64,000 nucleotides of DNA from an uncultured Lentisphaerota bacterium (GCA_903896925.1 CAITZM010000116.1:1-64000), one strand, 5' to 3'; counted from the first letter of the stretch, positions 29,096 through 39,495 are shown. The notes: generated by a model from the letters alone, not told the origin. Translations and numbers: made by a program.

Positions 29096-29692
29096 ATGTT
29101 CGACATGCATCACGGATGGAACACATGGCTGGCGGCGGGCGCGCTGGGCGCATGGCTGGGCGGCACGGCACAGGCGCAGCAACTGGAGACCAACCACATG
29201 GACAAGCTTTATGACATCGGCGTGCAACGCATCGACGGCACGACGACGAACCTCGCCGCCTACAAGGGCCAGGTGCTGTTGATCGTCAACGTGGCCAGCC
29301 GGTGCGGCTTCACCAAGCAGTATGCCGGCCTGCAGAAGCTCTATGAAACCTATCGGGAGCGTGGCCTGGTCGTGCTGGGCTTCCCGGCCAACGATTTCCT
29401 TGGCCAGGAACCGGGCACCAACGAGGAGATCGCGCAGTTCTGTTCGACGAAATTTCACGTCACCTTCCCGCTGTTCGCCAAGATCACCGTCGCCGGCCGG
29501 GACCTGCACCCGCTCTACAAATTCCTGACCGACAAGGCGACCGACCCGGAGTTTGGCGGCAAGATCACCTGGAACTTCAACAAGTTTCTGATCGGCCGCG
29601 ATGGCCGGATCATGGCCCGCTTTGGCAGCATGACCGCCCCGGAACACAAGGACCTCGCCGCCGCCATCGAAAAAGCCTTGGCGGTAAAATAA
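29096..29692 (+). CDS. Glutathione peroxidase family protein, exported
   Basis: NVASRCGFTKQYAGLQKLYETYRERGLVVLGFPANDFLGQEPGTNEEI; WNFNKFLIGRDG; N-terminal signal-like region. Confidence 0.92.
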   Translation: MFDMHHGWNTWLAAGALGAWLGGTAQAQQLETNHMDKLYDIGVQRIDGTTTNLAAYKGQVLLIVNVASRCGFTKQYAGLQKLYETYRERGLVVLGFPANDFLGQEPGTNEEIAQFCSTKFHVTFPLFAKITVAGRDLHPLYKFLTDKATDPEFGGKITWNFNKFLIGRDGRIMARFGSMTAPEHKDLAAAIEKALAVK

Positions 29693-29814
29693 GCGGGCCG
29701 CAGAAGACCCCTTCCTCCGTAAGCACAGCCCCGCTCCGGACCAAACCTCACGCACCAGCGGCCACTCGGCCGCAGCCTTTTCATGGGTGCCGGGCCGCAG
29801 CGGGCGCAGCGCAG

Positions 29815-30300
29815 CAGCCACGGACGAACACGGAGAAGAAGATAACGCAAAGTCGCGAAGCCAGGCGGAAGACGCAAAGACGGAAGCTGTTAACGCAAAG
29901 CGGGAAACCCTTCCCTGGGAGGGGGCGCGAAGGCGGATGGAACAGAGGCCATTCCACAGGGCAGCCGACGCAGATTGAAGATGAACGCTTGCTCGATCTT
30001 TGCGCCTTACCAACCCTGAGCTTGTCGAAGGGGGCTTAACCTTGTGACGTTGCGTTAAAAGGCCTCCACAGATTTCGACAGGGATGAGGGGAGGTTGGCG
30101 GCAGGTGCAGAAAAGAGTAAACCGCCAAGGCGCCAAGGACGCCAAGTTGAAAGCAGGCGGGTAAGAAGGCTCGAAGGCTACAGCGAAGGTTTCCGGTCGC
30201 CAACCCTAGACGCCTGCGTGCGCGGGCATCCCTTGTTTCCTTTTCCTTGGCGACCTTGGCGCCTTGGCGGTGAGAAGAAAAGGCAGCCACAGATTTCAAG
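29815..30300. repeat. Composite repeat island
   Basis: aacgcaaagcgggaaacccttccctgggaggg; ctgagcttgtcgaaggg; accgccaaggcgccaagg...ccttggcgccttggcggtg. Confidence 0.85.
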
Positions 30301-30410
30301 AGGAACCCGGCACGCGGGATGCTTCAATTCTTGGGCACAAGCCCCCACGAGCAAACCGTCGGCCGCCGATGCCGGGGGTGTGCGTGGCACTGAAGAACCG
30401 TGACGATGTT

Positions 30411-31562
30411 ATGATGTGGATGGCTGTCAGACGGACGGGGCGGTGTGGCGGGATCCAGAGCGGTCTTGTCGGCCTCGCGCTGGCCCTCGCGGTCGCGAGC
30501 CAGGCCGATGTACTCCGTTTGAAAAATGGCAATCGCATGGAGGGCGTGATCCGCGCCGAGACTGCGGCCGACTATCAAATGGATCTCGGCTTTGGCACCG
30601 TCGGGATTCCGAAAGCCCAGGTCGCCGGCGTGGAGCGCGCGTCTGACGACGCACGGGCCCGCTGGGAGGCGGCGCGCCGCACCCAATTCATCCTGCATGA
30701 GAAATATGTCCCGGCCGGGCAGCGTGACCTGCTGGCCGCCTGGCAAGCCTTGGAGACGCAGCGCGCCGGTGCCTTGAAAGCGCAGCGGACGGTGACCGAC
30801 CTGCAGCAGGCGCTGGCGCGGGAACCACAGGAGGCCGCGCAACTGCTGGCGCAAGAAGCCAGCACGAGCAGCCGGCTGAGCCTGCCAACCCATCCCACCA
30901 GAACAACGGTGGCGCAGTACAACCAAGCCGTGACCGAGGTGAACGAACTGCGCACCCGGCTAATGGCCTTGCAACAGAAGGCGCCGGAGCAGCAGGCCGC
31001 GCTGGACCAGGGACGGCGCGAGTCCGCACGCTACACGGGCGCGCTGCTCCGCTTCGCCGACCAAGTGAAGCAACGGAAAGCGCTGGGGGCCGGCACGGAC
31101 GACCCGCAGATGGTGGCCGTCTTTTTTGCCGCGGTGGAGGCCCGTCTCCATACATTCCTGGGCGAAATCCAACAGGTACAACTGCCCTACCAGCCCGATC
31201 GACGGCAGGTGGTGGTCAAAGCCCGGCTGAACGATCTGATCGAAGGCTTGTTCCTGGTGGATACCGGGGCCTCCACCATGAGCATCAGCGAGGAGTTCGC
31301 GCGGCGGCTCAACCTTCCGGCCGGCACGCCGGCGGCCCTGATCACGCTCGCCGATGGGTCCACGCGCAAAGCGCGGACCAGCAGGCTGCGCTCCGTCGAA
31401 ATCGCAGGCGCCCGCATGGCGGATGTCGCGACCGTCATCCTGCCGGACCAGCCCGGCACAGGTATCGATGGCCTGTTGGGCATGAACTTCATATCGGAAT
31501 TCAACATCCAGCTGGACACCGAGGCGCAGGTGCTGAGGCTGAACCGCTTCGCCCCACCGTGA
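30411..31562 (+). CDS. Retropepsin-like aspartic protease with N-terminal SLA-like domain and coiled coil
   Basis: ADVLRLKNGNRMEGVIRAE; long Gln/Ala-rich helical middle; LFLVDTGASTMSISEEFARRL...GIDGLLGMNFISEFNIQLD. Confidence 0.8.
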   Translation: MMWMAVRRTGRCGGIQSGLVGLALALAVASQADVLRLKNGNRMEGVIRAETAADYQMDLGFGTVGIPKAQVAGVERASDDARARWEAARRTQFILHEKYVPAGQRDLLAAWQALETQRAGALKAQRTVTDLQQALAREPQEAAQLLAQEASTSSRLSLPTHPTRTTVAQYNQAVTEVNELRTRLMALQQKAPEQQAALDQGRRESARYTGALLRFADQVKQRKALGAGTDDPQMVAVFFAAVEARLHTFLGEIQQVQLPYQPDRRQVVVKARLNDLIEGLFLVDTGASTMSISEEFARRLNLPAGTPAALITLADGSTRKARTSRLRSVEIAGARMADVATVILPDQPGTGIDGLLGMNFISEFNIQLDTEAQVLRLNRFAPP

Positions 31563-31569
31563 GGGGGCA

Positions 31570-31830
31570 TGATCATCCACAGATTTCACGGATTACACAG
31601 CTTTCCGGGCTGAGGAAAGCAGGGTCGGAAAACCAACCACCAAGACGCCAAGGACGCCAAGACCGAAGCAAAGCAGCAGCCACGGATGAGCACGGATTTC
31701 GCGGAGCAGCAGATCGAGCGAGACAACCAGCCCGCATCAAGAAAACCCTTCCCGCCAAAGGTCTCAGAGCAGCTCAAAGAGATCTCTCTTCTTGGCGACC
31801 TTGGCGCCTTGGCGGTTAAACGCTCCTCGC
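31570..31830. repeat. Composite repeat island
   Basis: catccacagatttcacggattacacag; accaccaagacgccaaggacgccaag ... cttggcgaccttggcgccttggcggtt. Confidence 0.85.
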
Positions 31831-31845
31831 CTCTGCGTCCGCCGG

Positions 31846-33177
31846 TCACGGCGCGGCGAGCGAGAGGCAGACCAGTTCCCGGTCGTTGCGCACAAAGACG
31901 CAGCGGCCGGCGAAGGCGGGATGCGACCAGACGAGGTGCCGGCCGCCGGCGGTGTTGGTCGGCTCCAGCAGGTGGGCCCGGCTGATTTCCTCGTAGCCGC
32001 GCGGGCTGAGGCGGGCGATGATCAAATCGCCCTTTTCATTGTAGAGAAAGAACCGGTCACCCTGCTTGACGATAAAGGCGTTAGCCCAGCGCCTGTTGGA
32101 CTCGGCGGCGGCGCCCGTCGGCACGTCGCTCGCCCAGACGCGCTCGCCGGTGTCGGTACGCAGACAACGGAACTGCCCATAGCTGCACACGCCGTAAATG
32201 TAGCCATCTTCCAGGAACGGCGTACTCATCACGCAATGCAGCTTGTCGGTGTTCCGCTCGCTGTCGCTCGTGCCACGCCACTGCACGGTCGCGGCTGGCT
32301 GCGCGGCTGCGAGCCGCAGCATCAGCGGCCCGTTGTAAAACGCCGAGACGAACAGCTGGTCGCCCAGCTGGCGCGGCGTGGGGATGGTCATGCCGGCCTT
32401 CACCGCAAACGGTTCCGACCAGTAAACCCGGCCGGTTTCCGGGTCGAGCGCGTTGAGCGACTCCGGATGCCAGACGATGAGCTGCCGCTTGCCGCCGGCT
32501 TCGCAAAGCATCGGCGGACAGTAGCCCGGCTCCTTGGCCGAGAGCGCACGCCAGAGTTCCTTGCCGGTGTCCTTGTCGAACGCCACCACCGTGCTGCCTG
32601 CGCCGCCAACCAGGCAGATGAGCCGCTGCCCATCGAGCAGCGGATGCCCGGCGAAGCCCCACGTCGGCGCCCTGATGCCGTAATCCTGTTTCAGATCCCG
32701 GGCCCAGAGTTCCTTGCCCGAGGCCGCGTCGAGACAGCCGAGGTGGCCTTCGGCCCCGAGCGTGTACACCTTGCCGCCCGCCACCAGCGGCGTCGCCCGC
32801 GGTCCGGCCGGGTAGCTGATGGTGTAGGTGCAGGCGTATTCGTTCGTCCAGAGCGGTTGGCCGTCGGCCGCGCTGAAGCAGAGCACACGCTCCTTGCCGG
32901 GCACCGTCTCGCGCTTGAACGGGTCGGCCGGGTTGCTGGTATGCTCCGGCAGGATGCGGTCGGTGACGAACACCCGGCCGCCCGCCACCGCCGGCCCGGC
33001 ATAGCCGCCGCCGAGCGGCGCGCGCCAGCGCACAGGCGGACCGCCCGCGGGAAACTTCTCCAGAATCCCCGTCTCGCGCCAGACGCTGTCGCGCTGCGGA
33101 CCGAGCCACTGCGGCCAGTCGTCCGCACATGCGACGCCGGTTCCCAAGACCACCAACCACAACGCGATTTTCTTCAT
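31846..33177 (-). CDS. PQQ-like beta-propeller repeat protein
   Basis: Signal peptide MKKIALWLVVLGTGVACA; DDWPQWLGPQRDSVWRETG; repeated propeller blades GRVFVTDR, LWTNEY, YSLGAEG-type. Confidence 0.85.
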   Translation of the reverse strand: MKKIALWLVVLGTGVACADDWPQWLGPQRDSVWRETGILEKFPAGGPPVRWRAPLGGGYAGPAVAGGRVFVTDRILPEHTSNPADPFKRETVPGKERVLCFSAADGQPLWTNEYACTYTISYPAGPRATPLVAGGKVYTLGAEGHLGCLDAASGKELWARDLKQDYGIRAPTWGFAGHPLLDGQRLICLVGGAGSTVVAFDKDTGKELWRALSAKEPGYCPPMLCEAGGKRQLIVWHPESLNALDPETGRVYWSEPFAVKAGMTIPTPRQLGDQLFVSAFYNGPLMLRLAAAQPAATVQWRGTSDSERNTDKLHCVMSTPFLEDGYIYGVCSYGQFRCLRTDTGERVWASDVPTGAAAESNRRWANAFIVKQGDRFFLYNEKGDLIIARLSPRGYEEISRAHLLEPTNTAGGRHLVWSHPAFAGRCVFVRNDRELVCLSLAAP

Positions 33178-33518
33178 AACGATATCCCCCACCCTATTCG
33201 AGCCGACCACAATCGCCATACCTTGACAGGCCGAATAGATCATGGAAGCATTCTCATGCAGGGCAGCGGAAAGACAAGCGCTATCTCGCCATGAAACGGC
33301 GCAGTGCCAGAACCGGAAGAGTCGACAGAATCATTGAAGCAGAACCTTTCCACCACGACCTGAGCACTATGCATGCTGGCGACAAACTCAGCTCACCCTG
33401 CGCTGCGCTTGCTCTCAAGGGCGGTGTTCATGTCGGCGGAGGGCACTTCGCCGACAAGCCCTGGGCACCTGCTGGCCGGAGGCGCTGACGGAGGAGCGCC
33501 TGTCGTCTCGTCATCCCG

Positions 33519-34037
33519 CTAGAGCACACCGTGATGCCCGCGAATCCGGCTCATCTCCGGGGCGGACAGTCCGGCTTGCGCGGCGAAATCCGGCCAGGCC
33601 TTCACCGCGACACCGATCCGTTGCAGCACCTGCGCCGCGGTGCCGATGCCGAACCGGTCGGCCACGGCCAGCAGGTCGGCACGGGAAATGCCGGAGAATT
33701 TCCCGTTGACCGCCATGAGATGCTGGTTGGTCCACTCGCCCTCAGGATTGTGGGCGTGCGTCACATCATAGGCTGGCGCGAGCAGCCAGTGGCCCCCCTC
33801 GCGCAACAGGAACGCAAAGTTTTTTGTGTGATCATCGCAATTGGCCGTCATGACATTGAAGGCCATCCGGCGGAAGGCCTCCTCCTGCGCCGCGTACCCC
33901 AGCTGCAACCGGGAGATGGCCAGGAAAAGCTGGTTGTAATCGTGGCTGGCCTTCTGTTTGTAATCCAGGTGCGCCATGGCGCAGAGGGTTTGCACATGGT
34001 GTTTGCGGTTGCCGTCGCGGTCAAAGCGCAGGGTCAT
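33519..34037 (-). pseudogene. HipA-like kinase, C-terminal fragment
   Basis: AFNVMTANCDDHTKNFAFLLREGGHWLLAPAYDVTHAHNPEGEW; lacks N-terminal half; no upstream continuation. Confidence 0.75.
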
Positions 34038-34118
34038 GTAAAGCCCTTTATTGGTCCATTAACGCACACGGGATAGATAATGGCCCTGATTAAGTCCACT
34101 CATAACGCACGCTGTCTG

Positions 34119-34502
34119 TTACGCGGGGTTCCACCAGCAGGGTCCCTTGCCGGCGATGGCCAGCTTGGCCTTGCCGCGGAGATAAGCCAGCTGATGCTGG
34201 GAGAGCGGTTGAAAGGTCGTGGCGGCCGCGAAGGCCGCGTCCTGCTCGTCGGGGGTGCTCAGGCCCAGCAGCGCCACATCGGGGTCGCAGATGAGCGTGT
34301 ACCCGCTGTAGCCATCCTCATAAGCCGGGGCGGTGTCGATGACGTTCAGTCCGGCGTCCAGCGCCCTGCGCAGCGTGGCCGCGCATTGCTCCAGCGGGAC
34401 GCTGCGGTCTGCGAGGTCACCGAGGCCCAGCAGGCTGGCCGTGAAACCGGTCCGGCCCAACTCGCGCCGCGGCCGGAACGTGAACGCGGAATGATCAGAC
34501 AT
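34119..34502 (-). pseudogene. Aldo/keto reductase with large internal deletion
   Basis: RRELGRTGFTASLLGLGDLADRS...NVIDTAPAYEDGYS joined directly to C-terminal-like GYTLICDPDVALLGLSTPDEQDAAF. Confidence 0.65.
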
Positions 34503-34894
34503 ATTCACCTCGCATGGCTTGCGCTGCTTAAGCATGGCGCAGGCATAGGCCGGGGCGGGAAGAAGAGGAGTTCAGAGGTCAGCGGTCAGAGGTCGGACGG
34601 AGGGGAACACCCTCGCGTCCAGTGTCTCGCGTTTCGTGTTCAAGGTTCAGCGCCTACCGCATTATCCGGCTGACTTCGCGGGGCTGGAAAATACCGACCA
34701 CAAGACTTGAGCTTGGTTGCGGTTGGTTTATCTGGCGGCGGGCGCGCCGCTCCCGCCCTACCCCTTCGTTTCCTTTGTTGCCTTCTGTGAATTTCCCGAC
34801 TTCCGCAGCCCTCTCCGAAAATCTGTACATACCTGCTCTGCAGGCTCCGGTTGCGATCCGGCGAGGTTGATTGTGCGGCAGCGTACGCCCGGCT

Positions 34895-36604
34895 TCATGG
34901 CAGCGGCTGAATCTGTGGCTGTGCGCAATTTTCCACCAGCACTGCCGTCGGTGTATTGGTGCCCCACGACCAGGGCTGGACCAACGGCGGCACGAAGTTC
35001 TGTGGATCCGTGGCGGTCAGCCGGTTGCCCTTGATGATCAGGCCCGCCGTGGAGGTGACGAGGATATTCGGCCAGGGACAAGCGAGCAGCGAGTTGCCGA
35101 GGATGGAGATATCGCGATGGGTGCCGCTAGGCAGCGGCTTGCCGTTGCCGCCCGGCGCCATGACCTTGATGGCCGGCTGCCGGCAGCCAATGATCTCGTT
35201 GTCGCGCACCACCACATCGCAGGAACTGGCCGACTCGGACCACCAGTACTCCGGCGAAACCAGCACCGCCGCCATCCAGCAATGCGTGAGCTTGTTGCTC
35301 GTCACCTGCCCGTGGCTGGCCTTGATCAGGATGCCCCGCGAACGGTTGAAGCCGAAATCGCACCCGGTGACCTGAAACCCGTTCCCGACCCGGTTGGCGG
35401 CGCAGACCATCGACCCCATCGGCAGCGGTGTTGGCCGGTCCAGCGTCAGCTTATAAAATTTCGCCTGGCCGTTGAGATACCGCTCCTTGTTGTGCGGGTT
35501 GAGGCTCAGCTTCTTCAGAAAGGCGAGTTCCAACTCCGTGATCGGCCCGTCCGGCTCAAGGGACTTGGCCACCGCGTCGGGCGGCCGCTCCCCCGCGAAC
35601 GGGAGGAACTCCACCGGATCGCCCGGCTCGATCGCCAGCCGGCCCGTCACGCCGATGCGCAGCACGTTCCCCGTGCAGGCGGTCACGAAGTGATAGCTGC
35701 CGTGGATGTTCACGCAGTCATCGCCCTGGAACTTGGCGGTGCAGTCAATGATGGCCGGCCCCTTGAGCGCCTCGGTGCTGTGGAAGGCATCCGCCGTCAG
35801 CGACCGCATCCGGGGGAAACCGCGCGGCACCAGGTCGGTGGCTGCCGGCCGGCGGTCGATCTTGCAGCGCAGATAGGTGGATCCATCGCAGCGGTGCTCC
35901 ACAAAGCCGAAACACGGCGAGCTGTAGAGGGTGATGTCTTCCAGCCGCAGCCCGACACACTGCTCGGAGGTGATCGCATGGCCGCCGGTGCCGTCGGGGG
36001 ACTGGTTGATCGTCACCAGGATGTCGCCGACCTGCTCGGTGTCATACGCCTCCCGATAACGGTAGTGCGGGTGCTTGGTGCACCGATAACGGTGATTGCC
36101 CAGCGCTTCAAGCTCGTCGCGATAGCCCGGGTCCGTCCGGCGCAGTTCGCCGGTCTGCGGGTCATAGATCTCGATCCGCTGCGCGAGCTTGTTGTCGGGA
36201 TAGCCCTCGATGATCGTGAACTCGGCCCAGCTCCGGTCCGGCGCCAACGCCGTGATCCGGGCCTCGGTGGTCGGCAGCGGATCGTAGTCGATGGTCAGTC
36301 CCTTGAACCGGACATTGCGACAGTTGTCGAACGCGATGGCCCGGCAGGTCTTGGTGCAGATCATCTCCACGTCATCGGCGATGATCGTGACATCGACGAG
36401 GTCCTTGAAGCGAAGATGAGAGCCGTGCTGGGGAGTGACCCGGTACCGCCCGTGCGGGACTTCAACGCGTTTCTGCCCCAACTTGAGGGCGCTGTCGATG
36501 AAGCCCTGGAGGTCGAATTCCTTGCCGGGGTCGGCCGCCGACGCCGTGGCGCAAACCACACAACCTGCGAGGACCGCCGCCCGAATTAATAACTTCATTT
36601 CCAT
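34895..36604 (-). CDS. Secreted right-handed beta-helix protein (GH110-like candidate)
   Basis: Signal peptide; LTADAFHSTEALKGPAIIDCTAKFQGDDCVNIHGSYHFV; repeated beta-helix rungs. Confidence 0.7.
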   Translation of the reverse strand: MEMKLLIRAAVLAGCVVCATASAADPGKEFDLQGFIDSALKLGQKRVEVPHGRYRVTPQHGSHLRFKDLVDVTIIADDVEMICTKTCRAIAFDNCRNVRFKGLTIDYDPLPTTEARITALAPDRSWAEFTIIEGYPDNKLAQRIEIYDPQTGELRRTDPGYRDELEALGNHRYRCTKHPHYRYREAYDTEQVGDILVTINQSPDGTGGHAITSEQCVGLRLEDITLYSSPCFGFVEHRCDGSTYLRCKIDRRPAATDLVPRGFPRMRSLTADAFHSTEALKGPAIIDCTAKFQGDDCVNIHGSYHFVTACTGNVLRIGVTGRLAIEPGDPVEFLPFAGERPPDAVAKSLEPDGPITELELAFLKKLSLNPHNKERYLNGQAKFYKLTLDRPTPLPMGSMVCAANRVGNGFQVTGCDFGFNRSRGILIKASHGQVTSNKLTHCWMAAVLVSPEYWWSESASSCDVVVRDNEIIGCRQPAIKVMAPGGNGKPLPSGTHRDISILGNSLLACPWPNILVTSTAGLIIKGNRLTATDPQNFVPPLVQPWSWGTNTPTAVLVENCAQPQIQPLP

Positions 36605-36697
36605 CTCCTGTTGTCAGCGCCAAGCGGCGGGACACCGACAGCCACCAAACTTTTTATGTTTTCCAACTTCATCAGGAGTTCCTCGCTTTGAATATGT

Positions 36698-37615
36698 TCA
36701 CAGGATGGGTTTGAGTGCGGTGGTTTCCCGGGTACGAGCGGGTTCCATGAGTTTCCAGACGACGTGTTTATCGGGCGCGACTTCCAGGAAGACCACGCGT
36801 GGACCCGGCTTGGACGAACGCGAGGCGCAGGCGACGAGGGTGTTGCCGCTGGCGAGGCGGGTGGACTCGCAGAAGCTGCCGATGTTGAGTTCGGCAGGCA
36901 GGTCGGCGGCGGTCAGGGTCCAGACAGTTTTCCCGACCGGGTCCACCTCCACCAACTGCGCCGGTTTGTAACCGGAGATGAGCGTGTTGCCGTTGGCGAG
37001 ACGGCTGGCGCCATAGGCCATCGGCAGGTCCCACTCCTTGAGCAGCTTGCCGGCGCGGTCGTATTCGCGCAGCTTGTGCGAGTAGCATTCGCCCACCAGC
37101 ACGGTGCCCTGCGGGGTCAGCCGGATCAACCGGGCGGTCTTGTGGCCCTGGCCCTTGGCCTTGAGGTCGAACGAGCGGAGCGGCTGGCCCTCGCGGTCCA
37201 GTTCGGTGATGCGGCCGGCGTCGCACTCGTTGATCAGGAGATGGCCCTGAGCCAGGGGCTGGCACGACATGATCTCGTCATTGTAGGGACGATCGAAGAG
37301 CGTCTGCCGGTCCGCGCCGATCAGACGCACGCCGCCCTTGTCGCCGGTGCGGGGCGAAGGCAGATACGCAACCAGCACGGCGCCATCGGGCATGGGCCAG
37401 GCGTCGATGGGGCGCACCCGGTCATAGACCCAGACCGGTTCACCGGACGCGTTGAACTTGGTGATTTCAGAGGTGTCCACATCGCAGGCGATGAAGCCGT
37501 AGCCGGGCTGGGCGGAAGGTGCCGCGGCCCCGGCGCTGCAATGTTCCCATGCCGGGAAGAGCAGCAGCGCCAGCAGGCCAAGGCTGAAGAACCGGTGTGG
37601 TCGTGAGATGTTCAT
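36698..37615 (-). CDS. Exported beta-propeller-like protein
   Basis: MNISRPHRFFSLGLLALLLFPAWEHCSA; repeats NGNTLISGYKPAQLVEVDPVGKTVWTL, SGNTLVACASR. Confidence 0.7.
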   Translation of the reverse strand: MNISRPHRFFSLGLLALLLFPAWEHCSAGAAAPSAQPGYGFIACDVDTSEITKFNASGEPVWVYDRVRPIDAWPMPDGAVLVAYLPSPRTGDKGGVRLIGADRQTLFDRPYNDEIMSCQPLAQGHLLINECDAGRITELDREGQPLRSFDLKAKGQGHKTARLIRLTPQGTVLVGECYSHKLREYDRAGKLLKEWDLPMAYGASRLANGNTLISGYKPAQLVEVDPVGKTVWTLTAADLPAELNIGSFCESTRLASGNTLVACASRSSKPGPRVVFLEVAPDKHVVWKLMEPARTRETTALKPIL

Positions 37616-37823
37616 GGTTGAGTTCGGCGCGTATGGCGGCATGCGGATCATCCTAGCGCAGCCAGAGGGCAATGCAAGAAGCAGAAAGTACCACGCAGAA
37701 AAGCCTGCGCTGCGCAGGAACGGTCGGAGAATTTAGCAGCGCTCATCTCGACGGGAGAACAGGGCAACCACAGTAACGCGCATACGACAAACGCACCCAC
37801 CGACAAGCCGGAAGCCCAGGCCC

Positions 37824-38408
37824 CTACTCCCCTGCCATGCGCAACCACTTGGCCGATTCGGCAGCATTCTGCGGGACGCCGTGGCCATCGGCATAGCATT
37901 TACCGAGTTCCAACATGGCCCTGCTATGGCCCCGCTCGGCAGCCTTGCGAAACCACTGCGCGGCTTCGGTGTAATCCTGAGAAACGCCCTGACCATGGAA
38001 AATCATCAAACCCAGCAGGTACTGCGCGTCGGCACTCCCCTTGTCCGCCGCCCGGCGAAACCACATCCCGGCCGCGGCATAGTCCTGTGGGACACCTTGG
38101 CCCTGCTGACACAGTGTACCCAGCGCCAGCTGGGCGTGGACCTTCCCCAGGTCCGCCGACTTGCGATACCACTTGGCGGCTTCCGCATAGTCCTGAGGGA
38201 CGCCGGCGCCTTTGTCGTAAGCCAGTCCCAGTTCGAACTGCGCGAGGGCGTCACCCGCCTCGGCCGCCTTGCGATACGCTTGGATGTCCGCAGTGCTTAC
38301 ATCTGTGGAGCCCGCAGGTGGCGCGTTTTTCTGTCCACCGCCATGATACAGCAGCGCCACGAGCGCGACGCCCACGACCAGCATGGCCAGCATAAGTATT
38401 TTTTTCAT
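37824..38408 (-). CDS. Sel1-repeat (SLR/TPR-like) protein
   Basis: Four+ Sel1 repeats: ALAQFELGLAYDKGAGVPQDYAEAAKWYRKSAD etc. Confidence 0.92.
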   Translation of the reverse strand: MKKILMLAMLVVGVALVALLYHGGGQKNAPPAGSTDVSTADIQAYRKAAEAGDALAQFELGLAYDKGAGVPQDYAEAAKWYRKSADLGKVHAQLALGTLCQQGQGVPQDYAAAGMWFRRAADKGSADAQYLLGLMIFHGQGVSQDYTEAAQWFRKAAERGHSRAMLELGKCYADGHGVPQNAAESAKWLRMAGE

Positions 38409-38581
38409 CGTCCGTCTCCCGCGAAAACCATAACTGCAATATAAGCCCCCGCTGACGGATGGCGAACATTTAGAGCGGCGGGGCGGGCACAGCTCCAGCG
38501 CCAGACCCTGCAAAAGAGCGCTCCGCCCCCTACCCACCGGACAGGAAAGCGGCTATAATGTCGGGCCATGGAGAGGACACG

Positions 38582-39088
38582 ATGAGCAACAAGCAAGCGG
38601 CCGAAGACGGAGACGAACTGCGCGCCTTGCAACAACTGGTGACCCTGCGGTTTGCAGGCGACGTGCAATCCATCCACGGCATCGCCCACTGGCGGCGTGT
38701 GGAACAAAACGGACTGGAGATCGCCCGGCACTCCGGCGCAGATCTGCTCGTGGTCCGCCTGTTTGCCTGGCTGCACGACTCCCGAAGGCTCAACGACAAC
38801 GAGGATCACGGGCACGGCGCGCGGGCGGCGGCCTGGCTTACGGAACTGCATGGTGAGTACTTCGTGCTCGATGCGGGGCGGCTGGCGACCCTGTGCTACG
38901 CCTGCGAGTGGCACACGGATCGGACCTCCACCGAGGACGCCACGGTCGGCGCCTGCTGGGACGCGGACCGACTGGACCTGCCCCGCGTCGGCACCCTCCC
39001 CGACGAGGCCTACCTGAACACCGCCCACGGCAAGCTGTTGAGCCGGCACATCCGGCACCGGATGACGCAGGGCCACCGCTCACGCTGA
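38582..39088 (+). CDS. HD-domain phosphohydrolase-like protein
   Basis: SIHGIAHWRRVEQNGLEIA; FAWLHDSRRLND; DADRLDLPRVG. Confidence 0.7.
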   Translation: MSNKQAAEDGDELRALQQLVTLRFAGDVQSIHGIAHWRRVEQNGLEIARHSGADLLVVRLFAWLHDSRRLNDNEDHGHGARAAAWLTELHGEYFVLDAGRLATLCYACEWHTDRTSTEDATVGACWDADRLDLPRVGTLPDEAYLNTAHGKLLSRHIRHRMTQGHRSR

Positions 39089-39210
39089 CGCCCGCATACG
39101 CAGAGCGGGTCAAAAAACGGCCGATGCCGCCAGACAGCCAAAGGCACGCCGCGATAAGCGCGAAGCACTCCAAACTTTGATATTTCGCCAAGAATAGGGC
39201 GAGGCTGCCT

Positions 39211-39338
39211 GACTAGCTGGGCGGGGCGGTGTCCTCACCGCCCCGCATAGTGAGACCGCCTTGCCGTGGCCGCAGAACCGTGTGCAACAACCATGCGTGA
39301 CGTCTTACTGCGGCGGGACCGCCGCTCCCAGCTAGTTG
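39211..39338. repeat. Inverted-repeat-bounded palindromic element
   Basis: gactagctgggcggggcggtg-tcct-caccgccccgc ... gcggcgg-ga-ccgccgctcccagctagtt; outer ends complementary (ctagctggg/cccagctag). Confidence 0.7.
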
Positions 39339-39495
39339 CCAGAAGCCAACCCACAGCATAGATCCACACCGACCCCAAGCATCATCCCGATAATGCGGGA
39401 GCGGGGCAGTTCGTTTGCCACACCACTTCAAGAGCGGGCTTCAGAAGTTCCACCGCCGTGCCATGCCGGCGATCTACCCGCTCGGCCTCGGTCGC

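Noticed and set aside
32081-33160. Out-of-frame 359-aa minus ORF within the PQQ-like gene
   Set aside because: Alternative frame of a well-supported beta-propeller CDS.
33519-34037. Functional HipBA toxin-antitoxin system
   Set aside because: HipA is N-terminally truncated and no HipB-like HTH is adjacent.
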